Source: Fulvimarina pelagi HTCC2506 (GTDB lineage: Bacteria; Pseudomonadota; Alphaproteobacteria; Rhizobiales; Rhizobiaceae). Taken from it: a stretch of DNA of 64,000 nt. A program made the translations under genes and the position numbers. The stretch's first letter is position 1. Every line of letters starts with the position of its first letter. Shown here in pieces: positions 44,039 to 52,880 of the stretch. The stretch spans positions 1,681,839 through 1,745,838 of the forward strand of contig NZ_DS022272.1 of the NCBI RefSeq assembly GCF_000153705.1, written 5' to 3'. The notes under the pieces are model-generated. The model had not been told where the DNA came from and made no database searches. It saw nothing but the letters and a program-made list of their open reading frames with translations.

Positions 44039-45268
44039 TCAGTGCGCGTGGGCCACCTGCTGCGACACGATGCGTCGCGAAAGTCCGAGCATCACAACGG
44101 CCGCGATAAGGCTGTAGACGCCCATGGCGGCTAGCTGGGACTCATACGGCACGTCGTGGTCGATCAGATAGCCGGTGATGCCGGGACCGACTGCCGTCGC
44201 CAGCACTGCGGATGAGATCACGATCGAGCGGATGGCGCCAAGATGGGCCGCGCCGTAAAGCTCTGGCCAGAGCGAGCCAACGAGGGTCGACGACAGCCCC
44301 ATCGACAGGCCGAGCAGCGCCATGAAAACGAAGATCGCCCAGACGCCCGTGCCCCAGGCTGCGATAAAACAGGCAATTCCGAGTGGCACGAGAAAGCTCG
44401 GCAGGAGCCGCACGGAAGTGTAGCGGTCGACCAGCGAACCGGCGACAAGCGTCGAGGCGACGGTCGCGAGACTCATCACCGTGAAGCCGAGGGCGAAGAC
44501 CTCGAGCGGCCAGCCCTTCAGCTCGGTTAGATAGACCTGATGGAAGAAGATCGTCGTGCCGATGAAGGGCGGGGCGAGGACGCCGATCAGCGCGGCGTAG
44601 AATTTCGGATCGAGAAGAACCTCGCGCCGCGACCAGTCGCGGACTGGCGCCTTGTTCGGGCTGAGCGGCTCTGCCGTCAGCGGATCGCGCTCACGCCGTA
44701 CGAGCCCGCCAATCAGCGGGAGGGCGAGCGCCAGCATCACGGCCGCACCGGCCATCCAGGCGCCGCGCCAGCCGAACACGGCCGAGGCGGCGACGAAGAG
44801 AAAGGGAAAGATCGCCGTGCCCACATGCTGGCCGAGGGTTGAAATGGAGATCGCCCGCCCTCGGCTCGCCACGAACCACTTGCCGATCGCCGTATGGGCG
44901 ATTTCCGTCATCATGCCCTGGCCGAACAGGCGCAGGAGATAGAGCGAGAGAACCAGGAAAACGATCGAGCCGGCGAGCGGCAAAGCGAGACAGGCAAGAG
45001 CGAGCATCACCATGACGCCGATCGCGACTTTGACGATGGAATGGCGGTCCAGCAGGCCGCCGAGAAATGGCAGCGTCGCCGCGCTGCCAAGGGTCGCGAC
45101 CATGTAGAGTACGCCGAAATCGCCGTGGCTGAGATCGAACGCCGCGCGAATTTCGGCATTCGACAATGCGATGAAGAAGGTCTGCCCGAACGAGGAGAAG
45201 AAGCACAGGAGAAAGCCGCCGGCGATCCAGCGGCCGTCGCGGGTGAGAAAACGGGAAAGTTCGGTCAT
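44039..45268 (-). CDS. MFS transporter
   Basis: 409-residue major facilitator with twelve hydrophobic segments. Motif A-like GGLLDRHS in the loop 2-3 region (near residue 66) is present, as is the central cytoplasmic loop between TM6 and TM7 (VRRERDPLTAEPLSPNK). The N-terminus starts with FLTRDGRWIAGGFLLCF. The substrate is unknown, and no regulator or catabolic cluster is adjacent. ATG at 45268 is chosen over a TTG at 45277; no strong ribosome-binding site is seen. The 45269-45513 stretch behind it shows nothing. Confidence 0.85.
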   Translation of the reverse strand: MTELSRFLTRDGRWIAGGFLLCFFSSFGQTFFIALSNAEIRAAFDLSHGDFGVLYMVATLGSAATLPFLGGLLDRHSIVKVAIGVMVMLALACLALPLAGSIVFLVLSLYLLRLFGQGMMTEIAHTAIGKWFVASRGRAISISTLGQHVGTAIFPFLFVAASAVFGWRGAWMAGAAVMLALALPLIGGLVRRERDPLTAEPLSPNKAPVRDWSRREVLLDPKFYAALIGVLAPPFIGTTIFFHQVYLTELKGWPLEVFALGFTVMSLATVASTLVAGSLVDRYTSVRLLPSFLVPLGIACFIAAWGTGVWAIFVFMALLGLSMGLSSTLVGSLWPELYGAAHLGAIRSIVISSAVLATAVGPGITGYLIDHDVPYESQLAAMGVYSLIAAVVMLGLSRRIVSQQVAHAH

Positions 45269-45513
45269 GGATGGCAATCGGTGGTCGAGAAAGGCGTGGG
45301 ATTGCGACGCCGATGCTGGAGACGGCGGGCTGCGCTGGCACGCTTATCAGAATTGTGCGCCTGCGAAGAGCCCTCGCACGGCAAAGTGAGAAGCAAAAAG
45401 GGGCGGGCGGCACACGCTGAAGCGCCGGCCTGCTCGTCAGGCAGATCGAACCTGCGATGCAATCTGCGACACAGCGATATTTGCCACCAGATCCTCGGGT
45501 GAGATTCTGCCCC

Positions 45514-46527
45514 TCAAGCCGCCTGCCGAACGCCCTCGATCACCTGCATTGCCTCCGCCGCGATCCGGTGGCTCTCCTTCCGCTTCGCGTGATCGTGGAT
45601 CTGGCTCGCAAAGATGATCTCATCGGGATGATATCGTTCGATCCAGCCCTCTATCGCAGCCCGCACGCTTCTCGGCGAGCCGACCGCCGAGATCCGCAAT
45701 GCCTCTGCGACCCCGGCCTTGATCGCCGGGTGGGCGGTCTCTTCGAAATCCTCGATTGGGCGCGGCAGCTTGCCCGGATTGCCGGTGCGCAAATTCGCGA
45801 ACGCCTGCTGCATGGAGCTTTTGAGGAACCGCCCCTCCTCGTCCGTTTCCGCGCCAAACACGTTCGCGGCGAGGATGAAATGGGGTTCGGGATGGCGCTC
45901 CGACGGGCGATAGCTGTCGCGATAGGTCTGAACGGCCTGCTCCAATGCGCCCGGCGCGAAGTGGGAGGCAAACGCGTAAGGCAGGCCGAGATAGGCGGCG
46001 AGTTGCGCCCCGTAGAGGCTCGAACCCAAGATATAGATTGGCACTTCGGTGCCGACGCCCGGCACCGCGCGCACCTTGCCGGGAGTGTCGTCGTCTTTCG
46101 CAAAATAGCCAATCAGCTCGACCACGTCCTGTGGGAAGCTGTCCGTGCCATTCATCGTGCGACGCAGGGCCAACGCGGTCTTCTGGTCCGTGCCCGGCGC
46201 GCGGCCTAGGCCGAGATCCACTCGGCCCGGATAGAGCGTCGCCAGCGTCCCAAAGGCTTCGGCCACCATCAGCGGCGAGTGGTTCGGCAGCATGATGCCG
46301 CCCGAGCCGATCCGGATCGTCTTCGTGTTCGCGCCCACATGTCCCAGCGCGACTGCAGTCGCGGCGCTCGCGATCCCCACCATGTTGTGGTGCTCGGCCA
46401 TCCAGAACCGGGTATAGGACAGTGCCTCGGCATGGGCCGCGAGATCGGCGGAATTGGCGAGCGCGTCGCGCGCCTCGAACCCGTCGGGAATCGGCGAAAG
46501 ATCGAGAACGGAATAGGGGATCGTCAT
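45514..46527 (-). CDS. LLM-class flavin-dependent oxidoreductase (bacterial luciferase-like)
   Basis: 337-residue FMN/FMNH2-dependent monooxygenase-type protein of the luciferase-like family (YhbW/YvbT subgroup). It has the TIM-barrel pattern: [20 protein letters not shown] near 38-58, [25 protein letters not shown] near 73-98, [14 protein letters not shown] near 102-115, a [26 protein letters not shown] stretch near 165-190, and C-terminal [14 protein letters not shown]. Substrate unknown. ATG at 46527 has GAGG eight bases upstream. It is divergent from rph. Confidence 0.88.
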   Translation of the reverse strand: MTIPYSVLDLSPIPDGFEARDALANSADLAAHAEALSYTRFWMAEHHNMVGIASAATAVALGHVGANTKTIRIGSGGIMLPNHSPLMVAEAFGTLATLYPGRVDLGLGRAPGTDQKTALALRRTMNGTDSFPQDVVELIGYFAKDDDTPGKVRAVPGVGTEVPIYILGSSLYGAQLAAYLGLPYAFASHFAPGALEQAVQTYRDSYRPSERHPEPHFILAANVFGAETDEEGRFLKSSMQQAFANLRTGNPGKLPRPIEDFEETAHPAIKAGVAEALRISAVGSPRSVRAAIEGWIERYHPDEIIFASQIHDHAKRKESHRIAAEAMQVIEGVRQAA

Positions 46528-46652
46528 CGGGCGTGCCTCAACTGGCTCATCTGTCATTTCGTGACAGCGATATGGTCGCGCCCGGCGCGAAGCGAAAGAT
46601 CGTGCCGCCTTCCCTCCGCCGTCCATCCCCGTTAGAAGCCCGCAACGATCCG

Positions 46653-46660
46653 TTAACCAT
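46653..46660 (+). promoter_or_regulatory. CtrA-like TTAACCAT site before rph
   Basis: TTAACCAT lies 19 bases before the rph ATG, in the same GTTAACCATTCA context as at 7442-7453. It could be a CtrA half-site or chance. Confidence 0.3.
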
Positions 46661-46678
46661 TCATACTCGGGACCCATC

Positions 46679-47401
46679 ATGCGCCCATCGAAACGCCCAG
46701 CTGACTCCATGCGCGAGGTTTCGCTGACCACAGGGGTCAACCGCCACGCGGAAGGCTCATGCCTCGTCAAGTTCGGCGAAACGCAGGTGCTCTGCACTGC
46801 CAGCCTCGAAGAGCGTATCCCACCTTGGCTGAAGAATTCGGGCAAGGGCTGGGTCACCGCTGAGTACGGGATGTTGCCCCGCGCCACTGGCGACCGCATG
46901 CGCCGCGAGGCCTCGGCCGGCAAACAGGGCGGGCGCACAGTCGAGATTCAGCGCCTTATCGGCCGCTCGCTCCGCGCCGTCGTCGACATGGGCGCGCTCG
47001 GCGAACGCCAGATCACGGTAGACTGCGACGTCATTCAGGCAGACGGCGGCACCCGGACCGCCTCCATCACCGGCGGCTACGTCGCGCTTGCCGAATGCCT
47101 GAAATGGATGGAGGCGCGGAGCATGTGCCAGCGCAAGAATGTGCTGAAGGGGCACGTCGCTGCTGTCTCCTGTGGCATCTACAAGAATGAACCGGTCCTC
47201 GATCTCGACTATGCGGAGGATTCGGTTGCCGAGACGGACGCGAATTTCGTGATGACCGGCGCAGGCGGAATCGTGGAAATTCAAGGCACCGCTGAAGGCA
47301 CGCCATTTTCGGAAGAGGAATTCACGAAACTGATGGCGCTCGCCAAGAAGGGTATTGGCGAACTAGTCGAGGCTCAGACCGCAGCACTCGGGGACTCATG
47401 A
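46679..47401 (+). CDS. rph: Ribonuclease PH
   Basis: 240-residue phosphorolytic 3'-5' exoribonuclease that trims tRNA 3' ends. The fold is recognised by [18 protein letters not shown] at 11-28, [16 protein letters not shown] near 37-52, [11 protein letters not shown] near 60-70, [10 protein letters not shown] near 95, [19 protein letters not shown] near 113-131 and the phosphate-binding, metal-coordinating DLDYAEDS near 178. The stop overlaps the rdgB start (ATGA), so rph-rdgB-hemW is one unit. Confidence 0.97.
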   Translation: MRPSKRPADSMREVSLTTGVNRHAEGSCLVKFGETQVLCTASLEERIPPWLKNSGKGWVTAEYGMLPRATGDRMRREASAGKQGGRTVEIQRLIGRSLRAVVDMGALGERQITVDCDVIQADGGTRTASITGGYVALAECLKWMEARSMCQRKNVLKGHVAAVSCGIYKNEPVLDLDYAEDSVAETDANFVMTGAGGIVEIQGTAEGTPFSEEEFTKLMALAKKGIGELVEAQTAALGDS

Positions 47402-48048
47402 ACGTGCCTCTCCTGAAGCCACAAGACGGACCCCTTCTTGTTGCCAGCCACAATCGCGGAAAAATCTGGGAAATCCGCGAGCTGATGGAGCCATTCGGCT
47501 TCGAGGTCACCTCCGCCAAGGAGAAGAACCTCGAGGATCCGGAGGAGACCGGTACCACCTACGAGGCGAATGCCGAGATCAAGGCGCTCGCTTCCCACAA
47601 CGCGACCGGCCTTGCTTGCCTGTCCGACGACTCCGGGCTCTCGATCGAGGCCCTGAGCGGCGATCCAGGTATCTATTCGGCCCGTTGGGCGGGCCCGGAC
47701 CGCGATTTTTCTATGGCGATGCGGAACGTCGAGGAGAAGCTGCAGGCCGTCGGCGCGACGACGCCCGAGAAACGCCGCGCGACTTTCGTCGCGGTCCTTT
47801 GCCTCGCAATGCCGTCCGGCGAGACCCATCTCTACCGCGGCGAAGTGCATGGACAGGTCGTCTGGCCTCCGCGCGGCGATCTGGGTTTTGGGTACGACCC
47901 GATCTTCCTGCCGGATGGCCTCGACAGGACCTTCGGGGAGATGATGTCGCTCGAGAAGCACGCCTGGAAGCCCGGTCAGCCCGATGCACTCTCACACCGG
48001 GCCCGTGCATTCCAGAAATTCGCCCGCGAAGCCCTCGGGACAGATTAA
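47398..48048 (+). CDS. rdgB: dITP/XTP pyrophosphatase (RdgB/HAM1)
   Basis: 216-residue house-cleaning nucleotide pyrophosphatase that removes non-canonical purine nucleotides (dITP, XTP). Motifs: [12 protein letters not shown] near 17, [14 protein letters not shown] near 49-62, [26 protein letters not shown] near 76-101, and GFGYDPIF and [11 protein letters not shown] near the C-terminus. Translationally coupled to rph by an ATGA overlap; hemW starts 19 bases later. Confidence 0.96.
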   Translation: MNVPLLKPQDGPLLVASHNRGKIWEIRELMEPFGFEVTSAKEKNLEDPEETGTTYEANAEIKALASHNATGLACLSDDSGLSIEALSGDPGIYSARWAGPDRDFSMAMRNVEEKLQAVGATTPEKRRATFVAVLCLAMPSGETHLYRGEVHGQVVWPPRGDLGFGYDPIFLPDGLDRTFGEMMSLEKHAWKPGQPDALSHRARAFQKFAREALGTD

Positions 48049-48066
48049 GCAGATAGTTTGAGGCCG

Positions 48067-49269
48067 ATGAGCACGAGCCTTCTCGAAGCGCCAAGGACAA
48101 ACGTTCTTCCATTCAAGCCGGTCCCCACCGATCCGGGCTTCGGCGTCTATGTTCATTGGCCGTTCTGCGCTGCCAAGTGCCCCTATTGCGACTTCAACAG
48201 CCACGTGCGGATGAAGCCCGTCGATCAGGCGCGCTATGCGGCCGCCTTCGAACGGGAACTGGCGGAAATGGGCCGACGCTCGAAGGGAGAGCGTGTCACA
48301 TCGATCTTTCTCGGCGGCGGCACGCCCTCGCTGATGGAGCCGGCGACGGTCGGCATCATTCTCAACGCAATTTCCAACATCTGGACCGTCGCGCCGGACG
48401 CGGAGATCACGCTCGAAGCTAATCCGTCGAGCGTCGAGGCGAACCGGTTCCGGGGCTATCGCTCGGCCGGCGTCAACCGAGTCTCACTCGGGGTCCAGGC
48501 GCTGAACGACCGAGACCTGAGGCGGCTTGGCCGGCTGCACGATGTCGAAGAGGCCCTGCGCGCCATCGGCCTTGCCCGCGAAATCTTCCCGCGCCTCTCC
48601 TTCGATCTCATCTACGCGCGCCCGGACCAAACGGTTGCCGGTTGGGAGGCAGAGCTCGCCCGCGCCATCGATCTCGCGGCCGATCATCTCTCGCTCTATC
48701 AGCTGACGATAGAGGAAGGCACCGCGTTTCACGCGCTCCACAAGGCCGGCAAGCTGATCGTTCCGGACGGTGATCTCTCTGCCGATCTCTACGAGGCGAC
48801 ACAGGCGCTCACGGCCGCGAAGGGCCTGCCGGCCTACGAGATATCGAACCACGCGGTGCCGGGTGCGGAAAGCCGGCACAACCTGACCTACTGGCGCTAC
48901 GGCCACTATGCCGGCGTCGGCCCCGGCGCCCACGGCCGTCTCTCCTGGGACGGATACCGCTACGCCACCGCCAACGAGGCTCTGCCCGAGACCTGGCTCC
49001 AGATGGTCGAGGACTGGGACCACGGCATGGTGGTGGAGGAAGCCCTCAGCATCGCTGAACAGGCGGACGAACTCCTCCTGATGGGCCTGCGCCTCGCCGA
49101 AGGCGTCGACCTCAAGCGCTGGCGCGAGCTCTCCGGCCGCGTCATCGATCCCCGGTCCGAACGCGATCTCGTCGAGAACGGCATGGTCGAACGGCTCGGT
49201 CCGGAACGCCTCCGCTGCACGCCGGCCGGCATGATGGTGCTCGACGCGGTCGTCGCCGATCTTGCTTGA
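48067..49269 (+). CDS. hemW: Radical SAM HemW-type protein
   Basis: 400-residue radical SAM protein of the HemW (heme chaperone) group, formerly annotated as a coproporphyrinogen III oxidase. The radical SAM cluster motif is CAAKCPYCDF near residues 38-47 and the glycine-rich motif is IFLGGGTPSLM near 80. The HemW-type HNLTYWRYGHYAGVGPGAHG near 280-300 is present, and the HemN-specific N-terminal extension is absent. ATG at 48067; a TTG three codons upstream is possible. It forms the end of rph-rdgB-hemW. Confidence 0.88.
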   Translation: MSTSLLEAPRTNVLPFKPVPTDPGFGVYVHWPFCAAKCPYCDFNSHVRMKPVDQARYAAAFERELAEMGRRSKGERVTSIFLGGGTPSLMEPATVGIILNAISNIWTVAPDAEITLEANPSSVEANRFRGYRSAGVNRVSLGVQALNDRDLRRLGRLHDVEEALRAIGLAREIFPRLSFDLIYARPDQTVAGWEAELARAIDLAADHLSLYQLTIEEGTAFHALHKAGKLIVPDGDLSADLYEATQALTAAKGLPAYEISNHAVPGAESRHNLTYWRYGHYAGVGPGAHGRLSWDGYRYATANEALPETWLQMVEDWDHGMVVEEALSIAEQADELLLMGLRLAEGVDLKRWRELSGRVIDPRSERDLVENGMVERLGPERLRCTPAGMMVLDAVVADLA

Positions 49270-49481
49270 GACGACCACCGCGTTCGCTCTCGCGATCGTT
49301 CTTGCAAGCATCCAACTGATCGTCCTCTGCCAGCTTTATTCCCTAGCGGAAGTTCGGCGATATGCTCGGCGATCAACGCCCGGCTAACAAGATAAATTCG
49401 AAGCTTTCGGAAATCTCTGCGATCCAAGTTGTTGATGAGATGATGGATAATATCGCGCACAATTCTGCTTCGGACCGTCGG

Positions 49482-49718
49482 ATGCCGACCTACTATTTTG
49501 ATATCGAGGACGATAGCAGGCTCCAGCGAGACGATACTGGCGTTGTTTGCGAAAACGAGGAAGCCGTTCGGCGGACGGCCGTCGAGGCGCTTCCCGACAT
49601 CGCCTCCGACGGATTCTCGGATGCCGGCGGGCACACCATCGCGATACTCGTGCGCAATGAAGAGGGACATTATGTCTTCAGGGCCGCGATGACACTGACT
49701 GCGGACTGGTTGCGGTAG
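49482..49718 (+). CDS. DUF6894 family small protein
   Basis: 78 residues, MPTYYFDIEDDSR... The opening P-x-Y-[YF]-F-D and the RDDTGVVCENEEAV...A-x-x-ALPDIA pattern match DUF6894, a family of small proteins abundant in Hyphomicrobiales. Function unknown. The frame is open to 49362, but the ATG at 49482 gives the family N-terminus; no strong ribosome-binding site is visible. The 49270-49481 stretch before it shows no gene. Confidence 0.65.
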   Translation: MPTYYFDIEDDSRLQRDDTGVVCENEEAVRRTAVEALPDIASDGFSDAGGHTIAILVRNEEGHYVFRAAMTLTADWLR

Positions 49719-49808
49719 CAATACCCCTCTATCCTGGCATCGCCGCGCGTTCGAACCACGCAGCTCTGTATACTGGTCCTTGTCGATCGGGGCATATAAT
49801 CCTCCGGC

Positions 49809-50705
49809 ATGACTGACCCCATTTCCAACCGAACCTACGCGATTCGCGGCACCGCCCATCAGGCACATCGGCCCGAGCCAGGTCTCTATCTCGTAGCGAC
49901 GCCGATCGGACATCTCGACGATTTGAGCCTGCGCGCGCTCGATATCATCGCAGGCGCCGACATCCTGGCCTGCGAGGATACCCGGGTCACAGGCAAACTT
50001 CTCAAGCGCTATGGTATAGAGCGGCGAATGGCCGCCTATCATGAGCATTCCGGCGAGAAGGCCGGCGCTGCGCTGGTCGAGACCATCCGAGGCGGCGGAT
50101 CGGTCGCCCTTGTCTCGGATGCCGGCACGCCCTTGGTCTCCGACCCCGGCTACGAACTGGTCAGGGCGGCGATCGAAGCGGAAGTTTCCGTCGTAGCGAT
50201 ACCCGGAGCTTCGGCCGTCCTGACGGCACTGGCCGTCTCCGGTCTGCCGTCGGACGCGTTCTTCTTCGCCGGCTTCCTTCCAGCAAAGGAGAAGGCCCGC
50301 GCCGATCGGCTGGAGCAGCTGCTCCATATCCCGAGTACGCTCATTTTCTACGAAGCGCCGCATCGCATCGCGGCGAGCCTTGCCGCGATGTTGGAAGCGT
50401 TAGGCGATCGCCCCGCCGCCGTCTGCCGCGAACTCACGAAGATGCATGAAACGATCTACCGTGGCTCGCTTCGCGAACTTGCGGAAGAATTTGCGGCCTT
50501 GGAAACGGTGAAGGGCGAGATCGTCGTCTGCATCGCCCCGCCAGCCGAAGACGCGCCGCCCAACGAGGCCGATATCGATGGTATCCTCGAAGGCCTACTC
50601 GCAGAGATGAAACCGGCCAAGGCCGCGCAGGAAGCGGCACGCCTCACCGGCCTTCCCCGTCGCGAACTCTATCAGCGCGCGCTCACGCTGAAGGACGACG
50701 GATGA
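49809..50705 (+). CDS. rsmI: 16S rRNA (cytidine1402-2'-O)-methyltransferase RsmI
   Basis: 298-residue tetrapyrrole-methylase-fold enzyme that 2'-O-methylates C1402 of 16S rRNA with SAM. Motifs: [18 protein letters not shown] near 27-44, [12 protein letters not shown] near 54, HEHSGEKA near 79, [16 protein letters not shown] near 103-118, [14 protein letters not shown] near 133 and [15 protein letters not shown] near 203. Stop overlaps the yraN start (ATGA), so the two are coupled. Confidence 0.95.
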   Translation: MTDPISNRTYAIRGTAHQAHRPEPGLYLVATPIGHLDDLSLRALDIIAGADILACEDTRVTGKLLKRYGIERRMAAYHEHSGEKAGAALVETIRGGGSVALVSDAGTPLVSDPGYELVRAAIEAEVSVVAIPGASAVLTALAVSGLPSDAFFFAGFLPAKEKARADRLEQLLHIPSTLIFYEAPHRIAASLAAMLEALGDRPAAVCRELTKMHETIYRGSLRELAEEFAALETVKGEIVVCIAPPAEDAPPNEADIDGILEGLLAEMKPAKAAQEAARLTGLPRRELYQRALTLKDDG

Positions 50706-51097
50706 GCGGACAGAAGCGCCGCGACAGAGTCCAGCAAAAAGCCGAGCGCCGCTCGCGTTTCAGGCGCGGTCACGTCGCAGAGTTTCGCGCGGCGTTCGCG
50801 CTTCTCCTGAAGGGATTTCGCATCTCTGCCCGCCGCTACAAGGTGAAAGGCGGCGAGATCGACCTCATCGCGCGGAAAGGGGATCTCGTCGCTTTTGTCG
50901 AGGTCAAGGCACGCCGCAGCGTCGAGGCGGCGATGGAGGCCGTCGGTCCCCAAACTCAGCGGCGCATCGAGAATGCCGCCGACCACTGGCTCCGTCGCCA
51001 ACCGGACCACGCCCGCCTCACATCGCGCTTCGATATCGTCGCCGTTCTGCCGCGGCGTTGGCCGGTCCATATTCCGAATGCATGGGCGGCACGTTGA
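50702..51097 (+). CDS. YraN family (UPF0102) endonuclease-like protein
   Basis: 131-residue protein with the PD-(D/E)xK-like UPF0102 fold: basic N-terminus, [23 protein letters not shown] near 40-62 holding the Glu-Ile-Asp of the nuclease pattern, and [11 protein letters not shown] near 65-75 (the E-x-K part). Short C-terminal [13 protein letters not shown] is typical. The function in cells is not known; a role in Holliday-junction-like resolution has been suggested for some members. ATG inside the rsmI stop. Confidence 0.9.
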   Translation: MSGQKRRDRVQQKAERRSRFRRGHVAEFRAAFALLLKGFRISARRYKVKGGEIDLIARKGDLVAFVEVKARRSVEAAMEAVGPQTQRRIENAADHWLRRQPDHARLTSRFDIVAVLPRRWPVHIPNAWAAR

Positions 51098-51125
51098 GGC
51101 ACGTGTATCATGTCGATCGCCCACG

Positions 51126-51154
51126 AAAAAGCGCCTCCGAACCAACGGAAGCGC
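51126..51154 (-). terminator. Intrinsic terminator after the hsp20-DUF1150 pair
   Basis: On the minus strand a 9-bp stem with one G-U pair (51154-51146 with 51139-51131), a 6-base loop and five T (51130-51126). It lies 40 bases past the DUF1150 stop. Confidence 0.8.
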
Positions 51155-51193
51155 GACGCTCAATCTGTAAAATAACCCGGCTCGCTGAAGCCG

Positions 51194-51448
51194 TCAGTGA
51201 ATGCTGACGGTTTCAAGCTCGTTCTGGCTGGCGCTCTGCAGGATCGAACCGGGATCGTCCGAAACGGCAAGCGGCGTGCCATCGGCACTGAACAGCGCCC
51301 AGAGATCGAGGCCCGGTTGGATCTGGTTGGCAACCGGAAAGCGCTTGATCATCTCGTCGGAAGACATCCGCCGCATATAGGCGATGTTCCCCTCGCCGAG
51401 CGCTGCGAGATCGTTTTCTGTCACGTCGTTGATGTTCATGTCAGTCAT
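51194..51448 (-). CDS. DUF1150 family protein
   Basis: 84 residues. A DUF1150 protein, with the conserved VTENDLAALGEGNIAYMRRM near 9-28 and GLDLWALFSADGTPLAVSD near 47-65. It occurs next to small heat-shock proteins in Hyphomicrobiales and is likely a heat-shock-regulated partner, though its role is unknown. GAGGAG six bases before ATG 51448 decides the start; the frame is open to 51490. It is 38 bases behind the hsp20 stop and shares its terminator. Confidence 0.85.
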   Translation of the reverse strand: MTDMNINDVTENDLAALGEGNIAYMRRMSSDEMIKRFPVANQIQPGLDLWALFSADGTPLAVSDDPGSILQSASQNELETVSIH

Positions 51449-51486
51449 GTTCGTCTCCTCGTAAGGCAAACGCTCGAGATCGAAGA

Positions 51487-51918
51487 TCATTCCTCGACCG
51501 CGATTTCTATTCGTCTGACGATCCGCTCCGGTTCTGGCTTCGCCAGATCGATCGACAACAGGCCATTCTTCAGTTGTGCACCGATGATTTCCATTCCATC
51601 GGCTAGCAGAAAGCCCTTCTGGAACTGCCGCGCTGCGATCCCGCGATGAAGATAGACCCGCTCGCCTTCCTCGGCCTGACGGCCGCGAATGATCAGCTGG
51701 TTTTCCTCCGTCACCACTTCGAGGTCCTCGGGCCGGAAACCGGCGACCGCGAGTGTAATACGGATCATCTGAACGTATCCTGAAGCCGCCTCGGCCTCGA
51801 CACGCTCGATATTGTAGGGCGGGTAACCGTCGCCCCCTTTGGCGAACCGCTCCAAGGTCCGCTCGATGCCGTCAAATCCGAGAAGCAACGGGCTGGAAAA
51901 TAGGGTGGTTCGACTCAT
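51487..51918 (-). CDS. Small heat-shock protein (Hsp20/HspD-like)
   Basis: 143-residue alpha-crystallin-type chaperone of the class found in rhizobia (HspD/HspA-type), which holds unfolding proteins in oligomers. The alpha-crystallin domain runs from YPPYNIERVEAEAASGYVQ near 47-65 through FRPEDLEVVTEENQLIIRGR near 76-95 and IAARQFQKGFLLADGMEIIGAQLKNGLLSIDLAK near 108-140; the conserved A-x-x-x-N-G-x-L is at AQLKNGLLSI. An RpoH promoter matches upstream. ATG 51918 is used; the frame is open to 51969. Confidence 0.93.
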   Translation of the reverse strand: MSRTTLFSSPLLLGFDGIERTLERFAKGGDGYPPYNIERVEAEAASGYVQMIRITLAVAGFRPEDLEVVTEENQLIIRGRQAEEGERVYLHRGIAARQFQKGFLLADGMEIIGAQLKNGLLSIDLAKPEPERIVRRIEIAVEE

Positions 51919-51994
51919 GGCGCTCGGGTTCAGATCCTTCGTGAAGCGACCTTTGCGGAAGCGGCCCAACTAGGCACCGTCACCGACCCTTCGA

Positions 51995-52022
51995 ATATGG
52001 TGTCCCGCCCCTTCACCTTCAA
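51995..52022 (-). promoter_or_regulatory. RpoH-type heat-shock promoter of hsp20
   Basis: On the minus strand TTGAA (52022-52018), exactly 17 bases, then CCATAT (52000-51995) fits the alphaproteobacterial RpoH consensus CTTGAA-N17-CCATNT except for the first base of -35. Predicted start near 51988, a 70-base leader. It is squeezed between the msrB terminator and hsp20. Confidence 0.65.
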
Positions 52023-52048
52023 TCAGCGCGATAGCGGCAATCCCCAAT

Positions 52049-52078
52049 AAAAACGCCGCGTCCGGGGGAAACGCGGCG
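52049..52078 (-). terminator. Intrinsic terminator after msrB
   Basis: Eight-bp perfect GC stem on the minus strand (52078-52071 with 52061-52054), nine-base loop, then five T (52053-52049). 30 bases past the msrB stop. Confidence 0.85.
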
Positions 52079-52108
52079 CTTCCTTCTCCAGTCACCGCGA
52101 GTTCGCCG

Positions 52109-52618
52109 TCACCCGATCGTCGTCTCGCCCGGCTTGAAGTTCAGCGCAACGCCGTTGAGGCAATGCCGCTTGCCCGTCGGCTTGGGCCCGTCGTTGAAGA
52201 TGTGGCCGAGATGGCCCCCGCAGCGTGCACAATGAACCTCGGTGCGTGGATAGATCAGCTTGTAGTCCGTCTTCGTGCCGATTTGCTTTTCGCTGAGCGG
52301 GGCCCAAAAGCTCGGCCAACCCGTTCCGGATTCGAACTTGGTTTCCGACGAGTAGACCGGGTTGTCGCAGCCCGCGCATGCGTAAATACCGTCTTCCTCG
52401 TTCTTGTTGAGCGGGCTGGAGAACGGCGGCTCGGTCGCCTCTTCGCGCAGTACGGCGAACTGGCTTTGCGTCAGCCGCTCACGCCACTCCTTCGCCGTCA
52501 GCGAGACTGGGAACTTCTCGTCTGCAGCGTTCGCACCCCCACGCAGAAACAGGCCGGCAGCAGCCGCGCCGGCGAGTGCGGTCGCAGATGCTAGAAAAGT
52601 GCGTCGTGGCATAGGCAT
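52109..52618 (-). CDS. msrB: Peptide-methionine (R)-S-oxide reductase with Tat signal
   Basis: 169-residue MsrB that reduces methionine-R-sulfoxide. The N-terminus has a twin-arginine signal (PRRTFLASATALAGAAAAG), so the enzyme is exported folded, to the periplasm. The zinc Cys pairs CAGC (near 81) and CARC (near 127) are kept, and the catalytic Cys is in RHCLNGVALNF near 155. The genuine RYC-x-N motif appears as RHC-LN. GGGAG seven bases before ATG 52618 sets the start, inside the stop of a short frame at 52618-52827 (TAATG). Confidence 0.9.
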   Translation of the reverse strand: MPMPRRTFLASATALAGAAAAGLFLRGGANAADEKFPVSLTAKEWRERLTQSQFAVLREEATEPPFSSPLNKNEEDGIYACAGCDNPVYSSETKFESGTGWPSFWAPLSEKQIGTKTDYKLIYPRTEVHCARCGGHLGHIFNDGPKPTGKRHCLNGVALNFKPGETTIG

Positions 52619-52827
52619 TATTGAACTCCCTCGATTTTCGCTGCGCCCTCCTTGCGGATGCAGCGAATCTCTTTGTTGTCTTGCAGGTAGGTTCGGAAGC
52701 AGTTTCTGAAAAGTTTCATGACGCCGAGGCCTTTCGCCACGGCGTCATGGCGTTCTCCGTTGATGCGTCTACCAGCGACACAGTCCAAGAATTCCGCGAC
52801 GACGAGTTCGTAGCGACTTGGTTTCAC
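52618..52827 (-). CDS. Possible 69-residue protein ahead of msrB
   Basis: A short frame (MKPSRYELVVAEFLDC...) begins with GTG at 52827 (AGGAG four bases before) and ends with a TAA that shares a base with the msrB ATG (TAATG), suggesting coupling. Composition is mixed, with several Cys, no signal peptide or recognised domain. Third-position GC is near 60%, a little low. The alternative is that this is msrB leader only. Confidence 0.4.
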   Translation of the reverse strand: MKPSRYELVVAEFLDCVAGRRINGERHDAVAKGLGVMKLFRNCFRTYLQDNKEIRCIRKEGAAKIEGVQ

Positions 52828-52880
52828 TTCGCTCCTGCGCCACGGATTTCGGATAACAAAACCGAAATCGAAGCAGCCGC

